Below are positions 27,327-37,280 of a stretch of 64,000 bases of DNA, one piece after another; within the stretch, counting starts at the first letter, position 1; every line of letters begins with the position of its first letter. Source of the DNA: Laspinema olomoucense D3b (GTDB lineage Bacteria > Cyanobacteriota > Cyanobacteriia > Cyanobacteriales > Laspinemataceae). Made by a program: the position numbers and the translations under genes. Where the stretch lies: NCBI RefSeq assembly GCF_025370785.1, contig NZ_JAMXFA010000009.1, forward strand, positions 119,001 to 183,000, read 5' to 3'. The notes under the pieces were generated by a model, which was given only the letters and a program-made list of their open reading frames with translations, was not told where the DNA came from and ran no database searches.

Positions 27327-28639
27327 TTTTCTAGCAAAACCACATCTTCATAATACACTTTATTCGGCTTATATTGATTAGATTTACTATTAATAGATGC
27401 TAAATGACCTCGAACAGGTTCTCTTTTGATAACTTGGCTATAGCTTCCTAAGTTTTGAATCATTTCGACGTAAATCTCACTTAACGGAATTTCATGCTCT
27501 TTAAAATAAGACGATTGAACAACTATCATCGCTTTACATTTGGGTTTTAATACCCGAATGATTTCTTGCAACGATTTTTCTACATCTTGAAAATATTGAG
27601 TTTGTGTATGAAAATAATAAGAAGCAGAGGCTTTGCTAGGATGATTTAAAATGTTTTCGAGTAACCGGCCACAAAATTTTCCCCAAATTGGATTAATTTG
27701 GATAGTTTTATCGACGATTACCGGAGTTCCCATCATTTTTTCTCTGAGTTGTCGCAAATAAGTGGTGTCTCGGAGAATCAGCAGTTCGGGTTTGGTTGAA
27801 ATGGCATAATCGATGCGAGTCAAATAAGGGGGAGAAGTGATAATTCCATCAATAGAATTATCTGATAGGGCAATTTCCCGAGAATCCATTGTTATTGGCA
27901 AATGGAAAACCTGGGATTGATTTTTATTCTGATAGGTTTCTAAGTCTGCTACCATACCTTGAATGGTTGTCCTGAATTTATCCCGAATTTGTTCTAAACC
28001 ATAGTCCGAGTAGAGTTGAGAACTGTTTGCCTTAAACCAAGTGGGATTTGAGGATTTCTGCCATCCCATCAATTGCCGGGTGATGATAAATAATGCGGCA
28101 TGAAAAAAAGATTGAAACGGATTGCTCGTCGGGTGGTTCGAGATTGGGATGAATTGCACCAAGGTACTGGATAGGGGATAATCTGGATATTGACTGGCTT
28201 CGATACTGAGATGCAGCAGGCGAATCCCTTGGCATACACTAGCAGGCATTAACTCTAGTAAAGGGTCTTCAGTTAAGGGATTGCCTTCAGATATCATCTG
28301 GCTATAGGTTTGACAAATCTCATGAGATAACTGATACAGGATGGGTTTTTGACTGAGGAGATAACGACTCTTGGCTGCTGAAAAGATATTCATAACGGGA
28401 TTAATGTCTAATCCTAGAGAAGATATCCCAAAATTGCTGGCGACAACACCAGTGGTGCCACTCCCATTCCAAGGGTCGAGGAGGAGGTGATCCGAATTGA
28501 GATTTAAGTAGTCAATGGCAGAGGCGACAAATTTTTCACTGTAACCGGCATAATAGGAATGCCACCCATAAATACCAGAGCGTTCCTTTTTTCCCCGTTT
28601 GGCACTTTCTAAGGTTTTGAATAATTGTAATTGCATCAT
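27323..28639 (-). CDS. DNA methyltransferase, modification partner, 438 aa
   Basis: An AdoMet-dependent amino-methyltransferase. Motif I is DPWNGSGTTG (residues 55-64), followed by the acidic motif II region LGLDINPVMN. The catalytic motif IV is TSPPY (268-272), and the C-terminal strand VLKPKCKAMIVVQSS completes the fold. Motif I precedes motif IV with about 200 residues between them, an alpha-like order in which the recognition region may lie between. SPPY is most often associated with N4-cytosine enzymes, so the methylated base is uncertain. The gene overlaps the PaeR7I-like nuclease by 4 nt and clearly forms a restriction-modification pair with it. It should protect host DNA from the nuclease. 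Confidence 0.87.
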   Translation of the reverse strand: MMQLQLFKTLESAKRGKKERSGIYGWHSYYAGYSEKFVASAIDYLNLNSDHLLLDPWNGSGTTGVVASNFGISSLGLDINPVMNIFSAAKSRYLLSQKPILYQLSHEICQTYSQMISEGNPLTEDPLLELMPASVCQGIRLLHLSIEASQYPDYPLSSTLVQFIPISNHPTSNPFQSFFHAALFIITRQLMGWQKSSNPTWFKANSSQLYSDYGLEQIRDKFRTTIQGMVADLETYQNKNQSQVFHLPITMDSREIALSDNSIDGIITSPPYLTRIDYAISTKPELLILRDTTYLRQLREKMMGTPVIVDKTIQINPIWGKFCGRLLENILNHPSKASASYYFHTQTQYFQDVEKSLQEIIRVLKPKCKAMIVVQSSYFKEHEIPLSEIYVEMIQNLGSYSQVIKREPVRGHLASINSKSNQYKPNKVYYEDVVLLEK

Positions 28640-29005
28640 AATTTAAAGATTGCACATACAAATTTGAATCATCTATTGTCCATAAATCAACCTTAAACGG
28701 TTAATCTTCAGGAGCTTCGTGAGGGCCTCAGAATCATTTTACTCGGAATCTTTCCCGGTTTACGTCTGAGGATTCAGTTAGGATTTGGAATATTGCAAAT
28801 CTGCAATAGATTGAGGGGGAAGGGGAGAAACTATTACAAAATATTAAGAATAGTCTAAAATTTAACAGAATATGGTATAGAGTTACCCCAAACGGAAAAA
28901 TTTCTATTGGCCCTATCCGGAAGTCCCTGCAAAAAAACAAAAATAATTGACGCAGAATGGTAAGCTGAACAATGGCATTTAAGTAAAATTTAAGGTGAAG
29001 TTTAA
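28640..29005. other. Divergent intergenic region, 366 bp
   Basis: This separates the methyltransferase gene (minus) from hemE (plus). It is AT-rich, and a 68-codon ORF on the minus strand (28734-28940) has no coding character. No hairpin, RNA gene or repeat was recognised. The promoters of the restriction-modification operon and of hemE must be here. Confidence 0.45.
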
Positions 29006-30070
29006 ATGGCTGGTTCTAGCCCAGTTCCTTATCTACTAAGAGCAGCGCGTGGGGAAAAATTAGAGCGTCCCCCCGTTTGGATGATGCGCCAAGCGGGGCG
29101 CTATATGAAGGTTTATCGAGATCTGCGCGATAAATACCCCTCGTTTCGGGAACGTTCGGAAAATCCGGAGATTGCGATCGAAATCTCTCTGCAACCCTGG
29201 CGGGCGTTTCAACCGGATGGGGTGATTCTGTTCTCGGATATCCTGACTCCCTTGCCGGGAATTGGCATTCCTTTCGACATTATCGAAAGTCGGGGCCCAA
29301 TTATTGACCCGCCGATTCGCTCTCAGGAGCAAATTGATAAGCTGTATCCCCTGGAACCGGATGAGACGATGCCGTTTATTCGTCCGATTCTGGAGACATT
29401 GCGGAAGGAAGTGGGGACGGCATCCACCGTGTTGGGGTTTGTGGGCGCGCCCTGGACTCTGGCGGCTTATGCGATCGAGGGTAAGTCTTCTAAGGACTAT
29501 ACCGTGATTAAGGGGATGGCCTTTAGAGAACCGGCGATGTTGCATTCGTTTTTGGCGAAAATTGCTGATGCGATCGCCCGTTATGCCTGCTACCAAATCG
29601 ATTGCGGTGCTCAGGTGATCCAAATGTTTGACTCCTGGGCGGGTCAACTGAGTCCCCAAGATTACGAAACCTTTGCCATGCCTTATCAAAAACGGGTAGT
29701 GGATCAGGTGAAGGCAGCACACCCGGAAACCCCGATGATTCTGTACATTAATGGCAGTTCGGGGATTCTGGAACGCATGGCGATGTCGGGCATCGATATC
29801 GTGAGCGTAGATTGGACGGTGGATATGAAGGAGGCGCGGCAGCGACTTGGGGCAAATATTGGTGTGCAAGGGAATATTGACCCCTGTGCCTTATTTGGGT
29901 CTCATGATTTCATCCGCGATCGCATCCTCGATACAATTCGCAAAGCTGGAAACCAAGGTCATATCTTGAATCTGGGTCATGGTGTTTTACAAGGCACCCC
30001 CGAGGAAAATGTGGCGTTCTTCTTTGAAACGGCAAAGCAGGCGGATAAATTATTAGCGGTTCATAGCTAG
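29006..30070 (+). CDS. hemE: Uroporphyrinogen decarboxylase, 354 aa
   Basis: Decarboxylates the four acetate side chains of uroporphyrinogen III to give coproporphyrinogen III, on the shared route to haem, chlorophyll and phycobilins. Signature segments are [21 protein letters not shown] near residues 20-42 (active-site Arg residues), [14 protein letters not shown] with the catalytic Asp, [16 protein letters not shown] (about 150-165), [10 protein letters not shown] and [17 protein letters not shown] near the C terminus. Length matches the family. It stands alone; the gene upstream is divergent. Confidence 0.97.
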   Translation: MAGSSPVPYLLRAARGEKLERPPVWMMRQAGRYMKVYRDLRDKYPSFRERSENPEIAIEISLQPWRAFQPDGVILFSDILTPLPGIGIPFDIIESRGPIIDPPIRSQEQIDKLYPLEPDETMPFIRPILETLRKEVGTASTVLGFVGAPWTLAAYAIEGKSSKDYTVIKGMAFREPAMLHSFLAKIADAIARYACYQIDCGAQVIQMFDSWAGQLSPQDYETFAMPYQKRVVDQVKAAHPETPMILYINGSSGILERMAMSGIDIVSVDWTVDMKEARQRLGANIGVQGNIDPCALFGSHDFIRDRILDTIRKAGNQGHILNLGHGVLQGTPEENVAFFFETAKQADKLLAVHS

Positions 30071-30099
30071 TAACGGTTAGGGCGATCGCCTCTAGGACC

Positions 30100-30200
30100 C
30101 CGGTATCATCAAGGAACGATCAACCGGGGTTCTTCACCTCATCTGTAGCACTTAGCCACAAATTAGGGCAAGAACCCGGGTTCTTGCCCGATCAATTGAA
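30100..30200. repeat. AACCGGGGTTCTT / AAGAACCCGGGTTCTTG interspersed repeat
   Basis: Two short palindromic words, AACCGGGGTTCTTC near 30122 and CAAGAACCCGGGTTCTTG near 30171, belong to the same family as the repeats at 1776-1876 and 59198-59266. They fall in the gap between hemE and the epimerase gene (30071-30397), which otherwise shows only a HIP1 site near 30233 and no gene. Confidence 0.6.
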
Positions 30201-30397
30201 TCTTGTACCGACTCCCACGGGATTCATCAGAGGCGATCGCTCAGGGATGACCCCCTCCCAACAAACCCTTTTTCACAGGTGGGCTCAAACCCCCCGAGGG
30301 ACTATCCTTTTTGACAAAAACCCGTCTAAACTCTAAAATCTAAAATCTACGTTCGACAATCTAACGCTCCCACACCACCCTAGCCGTCATATCTCCC

Positions 30398-31447
30398 GTG
30401 TATTCAAATTACTATCGACCCAAAAAGCGTATTTTCATAACCGGCGCGAGTGGCTGTATTGGTCACTACCTGACCGAGGCTCTAATTCAAGAAACTGACC
30501 ATGAACTGTTTTTGTTAGTCAGAAACCCGGACAAACTACGGCTTGATTTAGAAGCTCGACCCGGTATTTCTATCGTGCAGGCGGATATGCGCCAGATTGA
30601 TAAGTATGGGGATCTTCTCAAAACAATGGATATGGCGATTTTAGTCGCCACTGCCTGGGGAGGAGCACAGGAAGTTTTTGATGTGAATGTCCACAAAACC
30701 CTGCGATTGTTAGAGCTTTTAGACCCCGAGGTTTGTGAGCAGGTACTCTATTTTTCCACCGCCAGTATTCTGGATAGAAATAACGAATTACTCAAAGAAT
30801 CGGGACAAATGGGAACGGAATACATCCGTTCTAAATTTGACTGTTTGCGCCGCTTCACGCGCTTGCCGATCGCCTCACGCATTACCACCTTATATCCAAC
30901 CCTAGTCTTTGGGGGAGATGAGGAAAAACCCTACTCCCACGTGGCGGCAGGAATGCCCGAGATTCTTAAACATATTAATCTGATTCGCTTCTTTAAAGCC
31001 GAAGGCAGTTTTCACTTTATTCATGCTCGCGATATTGCCAAAGTCGTGCTTCATCTGGTAGACAATCCCCCCGAACTCGCTGGACCATTTGTATTAGGAA
31101 ATCCAGCGGTCACCGTTGACCATGCTATAGAAGAAATCTGCGCAACCCTGAATAAAAATATTATTTTCCGCCTTCCCCTAACTGGGTTTCTCATCGATCT
31201 ATTTATCAAAATTTTTCGGATTCAGATGTCATCTTGGGACCAATTTTGTCTGACTTATCGCCACTTTACCTATAAAGACCCGGTGACTCCCGCTACCTTT
31301 GGCATGACGACAGACTATGGGACCCTGCGAGATTTGGTCAAGACTTATAACAGGGTGAAGTTGCAAAGGATTGAAGAAATCGCGCAGTTACCAGAGGACC
31401 TTTCTCCTGAAAATGAAGGAAATTTTGATGAGAGACCCCGTTATTAA
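30398..31447 (+). CDS. NAD-dependent epimerase/dehydratase family protein, 349 aa
   Basis: An extended short-chain dehydrogenase/reductase. The N-terminal dinucleotide fold is marked by ITGASGCIGHYLTEAL (G-x-x-G-x-x-G, residues about 15-30). The central region has YFSTASILDRNN and a Y-x3-K pair in GTEYIRSKFD (about 145-155), with the catalytic Ser/Thr just before. HARDIAKVVLHLVDNP and a C-terminal variable part complete the fold. A substrate such as a nucleotide sugar cannot be assigned. A second ATG close downstream is not needed. Confidence 0.87.
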   Translation: MYSNYYRPKKRIFITGASGCIGHYLTEALIQETDHELFLLVRNPDKLRLDLEARPGISIVQADMRQIDKYGDLLKTMDMAILVATAWGGAQEVFDVNVHKTLRLLELLDPEVCEQVLYFSTASILDRNNELLKESGQMGTEYIRSKFDCLRRFTRLPIASRITTLYPTLVFGGDEEKPYSHVAAGMPEILKHINLIRFFKAEGSFHFIHARDIAKVVLHLVDNPPELAGPFVLGNPAVTVDHAIEEICATLNKNIIFRLPLTGFLIDLFIKIFRIQMSSWDQFCLTYRHFTYKDPVTPATFGMTTDYGTLRDLVKTYNRVKLQRIEEIAQLPEDLSPENEGNFDERPRY

Positions 31448-31529
31448 TTTGAGAATTTAGCAACAATCTTGTTAAGAAACCCGCTTGAGCTTTCCTTGTC
31501 CCACTACTCCATTTGCCACCCTTGATCCA

Positions 31530-34500
31530 TCACGAGTCTACCCGACGATCTAGGGGTTGCTTAATTGGAATTTCCAGGGTAAATTCTGCGCCGTCGGGGG
31601 GTTCAGAACTACAGTGAATTTGACCGCCATGTTTTTCTACAATAATTTGATAGCAAATGGCTAACCCTAACCCCGTACCACTCCCCACGGGTTTCGTGGT
31701 AAAAAAGGGGTCAAACAAGCGTTTTTGGACGGATTTGGGAATACCCGATCCATTATCGGTAATCCGAATTGAGACCGAATTCAGGCCGACTTGTGTCGTA
31801 TCAATCTGAATCGTTGGGGACCGGCGAGAACTGGGTTTAGAGTTTACCGATACTTTAGATAATCCAGCCTCAATATCATCTTTTCGATAGCATTCTAAGG
31901 CATCAACCGCATTCGCTAATAGATTCATCAATACTTGATTAAGCTGTCCTGGAAAACATTCAACTGGGGGGAGTTCCCCATAGTTTTTGATGATTTCAAT
32001 GGCACAATGTCCTGGATTTCCTTTGAGGCGATGCTGTAAAATGAGCAGGGTACTCTCAATCCCTTCATGAATATCGACTTGTTTCATTTCGCTTTCATCC
32101 AGGCGGGAAAAATTCCGCAAGGAGAGGACAATGGAGCGAATCCGTTCAGCACCAATTTTCATGGAAGAGAGCAGTTTAGGCAAATCGCTCAAAATAAAAT
32201 CCAGTTCGATCGCCTCGATTTCTTCTTGAATATCCTGGGGAGTTTCCGGTGCGTGTTCTTGATAGAGTTCGATTAAGTGGAGCAAATCTTGGATATATTC
32301 CCCGACATGGGTAATGTTTCCATAGACAAAATTAACGGGATTGTTAATTTCGTGAGCAATTCCGGCAATCATTTGACCGAGACTCGACATTTTTTCAGTT
32401 TGAATCAGTTGAGTCTGGGTCTGTTTTAGTTCCTGCATCGCGTGTTTTAAGCGCTGATTTTTATCTTTGAGCTGTTGGGTGCGCGCTTGCACTCTTAGTT
32501 CTAGGGTTTGGTTGGCTTCTTCTAATTGCTCATTGGCGCGTTTTAATTCTTCGCTGGCGGCGGTTAAATTCGCATAAAGCAGGGAATTTTCTAGGGAAAT
32601 AGCTAGTTGCGAAGAGAGAACGGTTAAAAACTCCAGGCGTTCGGGGGTAAAGGCGCTTTTGGCACTATTATTTTCTAAATAAAGTAGCCCGATTGGTTGT
32701 CCGCGATCGAGGATGGGAGTACATAAAATAGATTTAGGCTGATGTTTAAGAATATAGGGGTCGGTGCTAAAGGTGAGTTCATAGCGTGCATCATTTAAAA
32801 CGAGACTTTGTTTGGTGCGGATTACATAATTAATAGCAGATAAAGGGAGGATTAAATCCTGGGTGAGTGGGGTATAGTCGTGGAGGATGACTTCGGAAGT
32901 TTCTACGGAAGCGGTGGCTTTTAATCCGAGTTTGCCCTGGTGTTTTAAGATGAGAAAAGCGGTTTGAGCACCGGCATTTTCTAGGAGAATAGTCATCAAG
33001 GTTTCAATGAGCTTGGACAACACAATTTCTGAGGCGATCGCCTGGGATGCTTTGAGGGCGCTGGCTAAATCTAAGCCACGATTATGAGCACTGGTACTGG
33101 TCGTGGTGGAGGTACTGGTAATCTGACCAAAATTAGCATATTCATCTAGGGGAGTCGATTGCAACATCCCCATTGGATATTTTGCTTCTAGGGCTTTGAG
33201 TTTAGCCGTTGCACCCCAACGTCCATAACTATAATGGGCTTTTTTCAAATAGGTTTGGGCGATTTCATCGCGCCCGAGGTGAGAATAAAACAGGGCGGCG
33301 CGTTCGTAGGCGATGGCTTCTTCCTGAAGATATCGATATTTTTTAGCCCCTTGAATGGCGCGGTCATAATATTCCATTGCCAGTAGAGTTTGCCCTTTCA
33401 CCCGTGCTTTTTCTGCCTCTACTAGGTCATATTTATGCCGGAAATTCGTGGGAGAAAATTCGGCCCACTGTTTCATCTGTTTTTGGTGTTCGGTGACTTT
33501 TCGGAGTGTGGTTTGTCTGGCTCGTTTATCGAGGCGATCGCAATCGGCCAACAAAGACAAAGAATAATAAAAATTATGTTCAGACCAATAGGGTAAAGCG
33601 GCCCCTTGTTTTCCATATTTTTCTGCTAATTGTCCTGAGTGAACCGCTTGGGAATAGTTTTGGAATACATAACATAAAAATGTTTTACAAAAAGATGCCC
33701 CAAACAGTAACATCATTTGATTTTGCTCAATCCAACGCCCTAGGGTTTCTCTTTCATTGAAGCTGGTCCCCACTAACTCCCAGGGTTCCGGTGATTCTCC
33801 CTGCAAATTGAGGACCATTTGTCGCCAGATTTGAATATAAGAAATATGAAATTCCAGTTTAAGCTTTTGCATTTGATCCAGATACTGTTGTTGTTTCTGG
33901 TTAATTAGCTCTAAGGACTCCCCAATAAAAAACATAAAATTGACTTGATGAAGGGCGCTATAGAAGCCATATTCTATATCTCCCGTATCTAAACCTGTTT
34001 GGATATTATCCTCTAGGGGCTGAAGCGATAAAATGGCGGGAAATTTGTATTTTTTAATAAAAACATTGTAAAGTACATTGACTTTGGCTTTTAATTCTGG
34101 AGCATTAAATTGATTGAGAACCCTCACGGATAATTGCCCAAATTGATGGGCGGATTCAATTTTTAAATGCATCCCGCATAACAACATGGCATAAATGCCA
34201 TAAGCATAAGCGGCGAGGGGGGAGTTTCCCCATTCAATTGAGAGTTTAACCATCGTAAAAACCACTGATGGTAATAAAGCCGGACTGATGAGATGAGCCG
34301 CAGGGGTCATGGTCATCAGTACCCTCATTGCCGCGATTTTATGCGGCTCAGTCATCACTGGCAAGTTGGATAAGGCTTCAATTTGATGACTATCTTGGGG
34401 GAGTTCTTGGAAGAGTTGATTAGCATAAGAGCGAATCGCTTTATCTTGAGTGGGTAGGGGTACTCCCAGCAGGCTTAAAACTTGGAGGCCAGTTTTTAAA

Positions 34501-37061
34501 GCTACTTTTGGCTGATTTTTAGCAATATTAATTTGAATATTTAATTCATAAAGTTTGACTTTATCTAATAAAGTTTGAGTTTGTTCAAAAGCTGCCTCAT
34601 AAAGTTGATCAGCTCTATTAAAATGTCCTTGTAAATATTCCGTTTCTATAGCAGCGATCGACAAGTTTAGGGTGAGTTCATACTCCTCCTGCCAACCGAG
34701 TTCACCCAGTCGTTGTAGGCCAAAATTAAAATATCGGAGAGCCTGTTCATAAGCGGTTGCCGCTTTTGCTTTTTGACCTGTGGTTAGATTGAGTTTGGCT
34801 AAGTTGCAGAGTTCCTGACGATCTCGGATCAGTTCATAACCCAAGTTGAGATGTTCGACGATATCGAATATCTTATTTTCTAAGTCCAACCCCTGAACAT
34901 TTTGCAACAGCAACCGTCCAATTTTTAAATGAACAATTTTCTTTTGTTCTTCAGGAATCAGGGAATAAGCCGCTTGTTGGACGCGATCGTGAATAAATTT
35001 GTAGGAAGTTTCTACTGCTTCCACATCTAGTAATACCGAAGTCTCTACATTTTGGACAATTTCTGGAATGATTTCCGGTTCACTCAGGGGAACAATTAAC
35101 CCTTCCTGGAGCGTGGGATATAATTGGTGAATCGTGTCAGATGTTTTACCTTCACTAACCCAGGTGAGGAGGTTTAAATCAAAGCGGTTACCAATACAGG
35201 CGGCTAAGTTTAAAAGCGCTTGGGTCGGTTCTGGTAGCTTCTGAATTTGAGTGAGGGTGAGTTCGATGACATCATCGGTAATTTCTGTCCCTTGGAGGCG
35301 GTTAATCTCCCACTGCCACTCGCCCTGTTCAAAATCAAAAGTTAATAAATTATCCTGGGCTAAAGACTGGAGTAATTGAATAGAAAAGAAAGGATTTCCA
35401 TCGGTTTTATTGTAAATAAATTGAGCCAGCGGTGCGATGCGATCGCCCTCCACGTTCAGGGTATCGCTGAGGAACTCCTGGATATCCTGAAGCTCCAATC
35501 CTCTCAAGGGGATAGCATTTACCACAGCACCCTGGTTTTGCATTTGATTCAAGGTAGAAATTAATCCATGAGTGGTATCTACTTCATTGGAACGATAAGT
35601 TCCCACCAAAAGTAGATATTTGCTGTCGGGTTCAGTCATCAGCAGATGAATTAATTTTAATGAAGCAGAATCCGCCCATTGCAAATCATCTAAAACCAAA
35701 ACTAGGGGATGTTTCGCTTGGGTAAAAACTTCCACAAATGCTTTAAAAGTCCGATGAAATCGTGCTTGCGATTCCGTGGGAGATAGGTCAGAAATAGCCG
35801 GTTGTTCACCGAGGACGAGTTCAATTTCCGGAATCACATCGGCAATAATTTTGCCATTTGTGCTTAACGCTTTTTCGAGGGTTTGGGTAAACTCTTCTAG
35901 GATATCTTGCGGTTCCGTTAAGCGTTGGCGAATTAATTCTTGAAACGCACTCAGTAGCGCCCGGTATGGAATATTTTGTTTGTAGCGATCGAACTTACCG
36001 GAGATAAAATATCCGTTATGTTGTCGGATCCAAGGCTGAAGTTGCTGCACTAAAGCTGATTTACCGATGCCCGAATGTCCAGCAATTAAGAGGGTTTCCC
36101 GAGGACCTTGACTGATGCGGGTGAAGGTAGATTGGAGAATCGCCAATTCGCGATCGCGCCCGTAAATTTTGCGGGGACTGGCAATTTTTCCAGTGCGATC
36201 GCTTTGGGCAATCCGAAACAAATCAATGCTACCTTGGGTTTGCAATTGGTGCAAACACATTTCCAAATCAACCTTCACCCCCCAGGCACTTTGATAGCGG
36301 TCCTCGGGGGTTTTGGCGATTAATTTCATCACGATTTCCGAGAGAACCGCCGGAATCTCCGAGTTACAAACATCCGGAGGAATGGGCTTTTTAGCAATAT
36401 GTTGATGAACCCATTCTAACGGAGTTTTCGCTTGAAAGGGTAGCTGTCCCGTCAGTAGTTCATAAAAAGTAATCCCTAACGAATATAAATCCGTGCGATA
36501 GTCGATCGCCCGATTCATTCTCCCAGTTTGTTCTGGGGACATATAAGCTAGAGTCCCTTCAATCCCATCGACAGAAATCATCCCTTGAGTTTCTTTCGCC
36601 CCAGAAATCGCAATACTAAAATCGGCAATTTTGACCTCTTTAGTATCCGGATTGATAATAATATTATGGGGTTTGATATCTTTATGAACAATCTGGTGGT
36701 GGTGAATTTGGGCTAAAGTGGTGGCGAGTTGAATCCCTATCTGTAAAAATTCCGGTAGGTTAATCGGCTGGTTTTCCCGATAGATTTTGAGTGAATAACC
36801 CCCAAAATCCTCTACCACTAATGCCAGACCATTTTGATATGTTTCTAAACTGTAAGGTTTGACAATGCCTGAAATATTCACCGCCCTCATTATGTCATAT
36901 TCATGCTTAAATCGGGCAATATCTTGAGCTTGAGGAAATTCTGCTTTAATGATTTTAATAATAACGGGTTGTTGCGTCCGTTGACAATAGGCGCGGTAAA
37001 TGACCGTTCTTAGGCCGGATTGAATTTCCTGGATTTGAGAATACCCTGGAATCAGGCTCAT
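31530..37061 (-). CDS. Multidomain signalling protein: Ser/Thr kinase, AAA ATPase, GAF, histidine kinase, 1843 aa
   Basis: A fused serine/threonine and histidine kinase of the type frequent in filamentous cyanobacteria. Domains in order: protein kinase (about 1-270) with HKDIKPHNIII, the DFS (not DFG) metal motif and GTLAYMSPEQTGR; AAA/STAND-type ATPase (about 300-600) with Walker A GHSGIGKSALV; a long helical TPR-like region (about 640-1300); GAF (about 1340-1500) with PILDRGQPIGLLYLEN; a coiled coil; HisKA with the phospho-acceptor His in AGIAHEINNPVNF (about 1570); and HATPase (about 1650-1840) with N, G1 (ITDNGSGIPKS) and G2 (GTGLGLAI) boxes. There is no receiver domain. The input signal is probably sensed by GAF, but the ligand is unknown. 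The gene is single, with no regulator beside it. Confidence 0.92.
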   Translation of the reverse strand: MSLIPGYSQIQEIQSGLRTVIYRAYCQRTQQPVIIKIIKAEFPQAQDIARFKHEYDIMRAVNISGIVKPYSLETYQNGLALVVEDFGGYSLKIYRENQPINLPEFLQIGIQLATTLAQIHHHQIVHKDIKPHNIIINPDTKEVKIADFSIAISGAKETQGMISVDGIEGTLAYMSPEQTGRMNRAIDYRTDLYSLGITFYELLTGQLPFQAKTPLEWVHQHIAKKPIPPDVCNSEIPAVLSEIVMKLIAKTPEDRYQSAWGVKVDLEMCLHQLQTQGSIDLFRIAQSDRTGKIASPRKIYGRDRELAILQSTFTRISQGPRETLLIAGHSGIGKSALVQQLQPWIRQHNGYFISGKFDRYKQNIPYRALLSAFQELIRQRLTEPQDILEEFTQTLEKALSTNGKIIADVIPEIELVLGEQPAISDLSPTESQARFHRTFKAFVEVFTQAKHPLVLVLDDLQWADSASLKLIHLLMTEPDSKYLLLVGTYRSNEVDTTHGLISTLNQMQNQGAVVNAIPLRGLELQDIQEFLSDTLNVEGDRIAPLAQFIYNKTDGNPFFSIQLLQSLAQDNLLTFDFEQGEWQWEINRLQGTEITDDVIELTLTQIQKLPEPTQALLNLAACIGNRFDLNLLTWVSEGKTSDTIHQLYPTLQEGLIVPLSEPEIIPEIVQNVETSVLLDVEAVETSYKFIHDRVQQAAYSLIPEEQKKIVHLKIGRLLLQNVQGLDLENKIFDIVEHLNLGYELIRDRQELCNLAKLNLTTGQKAKAATAYEQALRYFNFGLQRLGELGWQEEYELTLNLSIAAIETEYLQGHFNRADQLYEAAFEQTQTLLDKVKLYELNIQINIAKNQPKVALKTGLQVLSLLGVPLPTQDKAIRSYANQLFQELPQDSHQIEALSNLPVMTEPHKIAAMRVLMTMTPAAHLISPALLPSVVFTMVKLSIEWGNSPLAAYAYGIYAMLLCGMHLKIESAHQFGQLSVRVLNQFNAPELKAKVNVLYNVFIKKYKFPAILSLQPLEDNIQTGLDTGDIEYGFYSALHQVNFMFFIGESLELINQKQQQYLDQMQKLKLEFHISYIQIWRQMVLNLQGESPEPWELVGTSFNERETLGRWIEQNQMMLLFGASFCKTFLCYVFQNYSQAVHSGQLAEKYGKQGAALPYWSEHNFYYSLSLLADCDRLDKRARQTTLRKVTEHQKQMKQWAEFSPTNFRHKYDLVEAEKARVKGQTLLAMEYYDRAIQGAKKYRYLQEEAIAYERAALFYSHLGRDEIAQTYLKKAHYSYGRWGATAKLKALEAKYPMGMLQSTPLDEYANFGQITSTSTTTSTSAHNRGLDLASALKASQAIASEIVLSKLIETLMTILLENAGAQTAFLILKHQGKLGLKATASVETSEVILHDYTPLTQDLILPLSAINYVIRTKQSLVLNDARYELTFSTDPYILKHQPKSILCTPILDRGQPIGLLYLENNSAKSAFTPERLEFLTVLSSQLAISLENSLLYANLTAASEELKRANEQLEEANQTLELRVQARTQQLKDKNQRLKHAMQELKQTQTQLIQTEKMSSLGQMIAGIAHEINNPVNFVYGNITHVGEYIQDLLHLIELYQEHAPETPQDIQEEIEAIELDFILSDLPKLLSSMKIGAERIRSIVLSLRNFSRLDESEMKQVDIHEGIESTLLILQHRLKGNPGHCAIEIIKNYGELPPVECFPGQLNQVLMNLLANAVDALECYRKDDIEAGLSKVSVNSKPSSRRSPTIQIDTTQVGLNSVSIRITDNGSGIPKSVQKRLFDPFFTTKPVGSGTGLGLAICYQIIVEKHGGQIHCSSEPPDGAEFTLEIPIKQPLDRRVDS

Positions 37062-37280
37062 AAATTCAGTGATATCAATGGATGATTGACTTTAGGGTAT
37101 CATTGAATTGTCTACAAGGGAGAAATTCCGTCAATTCAGTTTCCCTTGAAGGCAATGAATTCAAGGGAAAACATGAACCGTTATTTCAGGGAATTCAGGG
37201 AGGTATTGACCGATCGCCCTCATCGAGGAATCCTGAAATGATAACCCTGTTCTGGATGGTCCGGCGATCGCCCATCGAAA

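Noticed and set aside
29060..29869. 269-codon minus-strand ORF over hemE
   Set aside because: Its frame mirrors hemE, a certain gene, and shows no recognisable domain.
36500..36640. Loss of kinase activity from DFS instead of DFG in the 1843-residue protein
   Set aside because: As I recall, this fusion-kinase family commonly has DFS, so the change is probably not a defect and is not reported as one.
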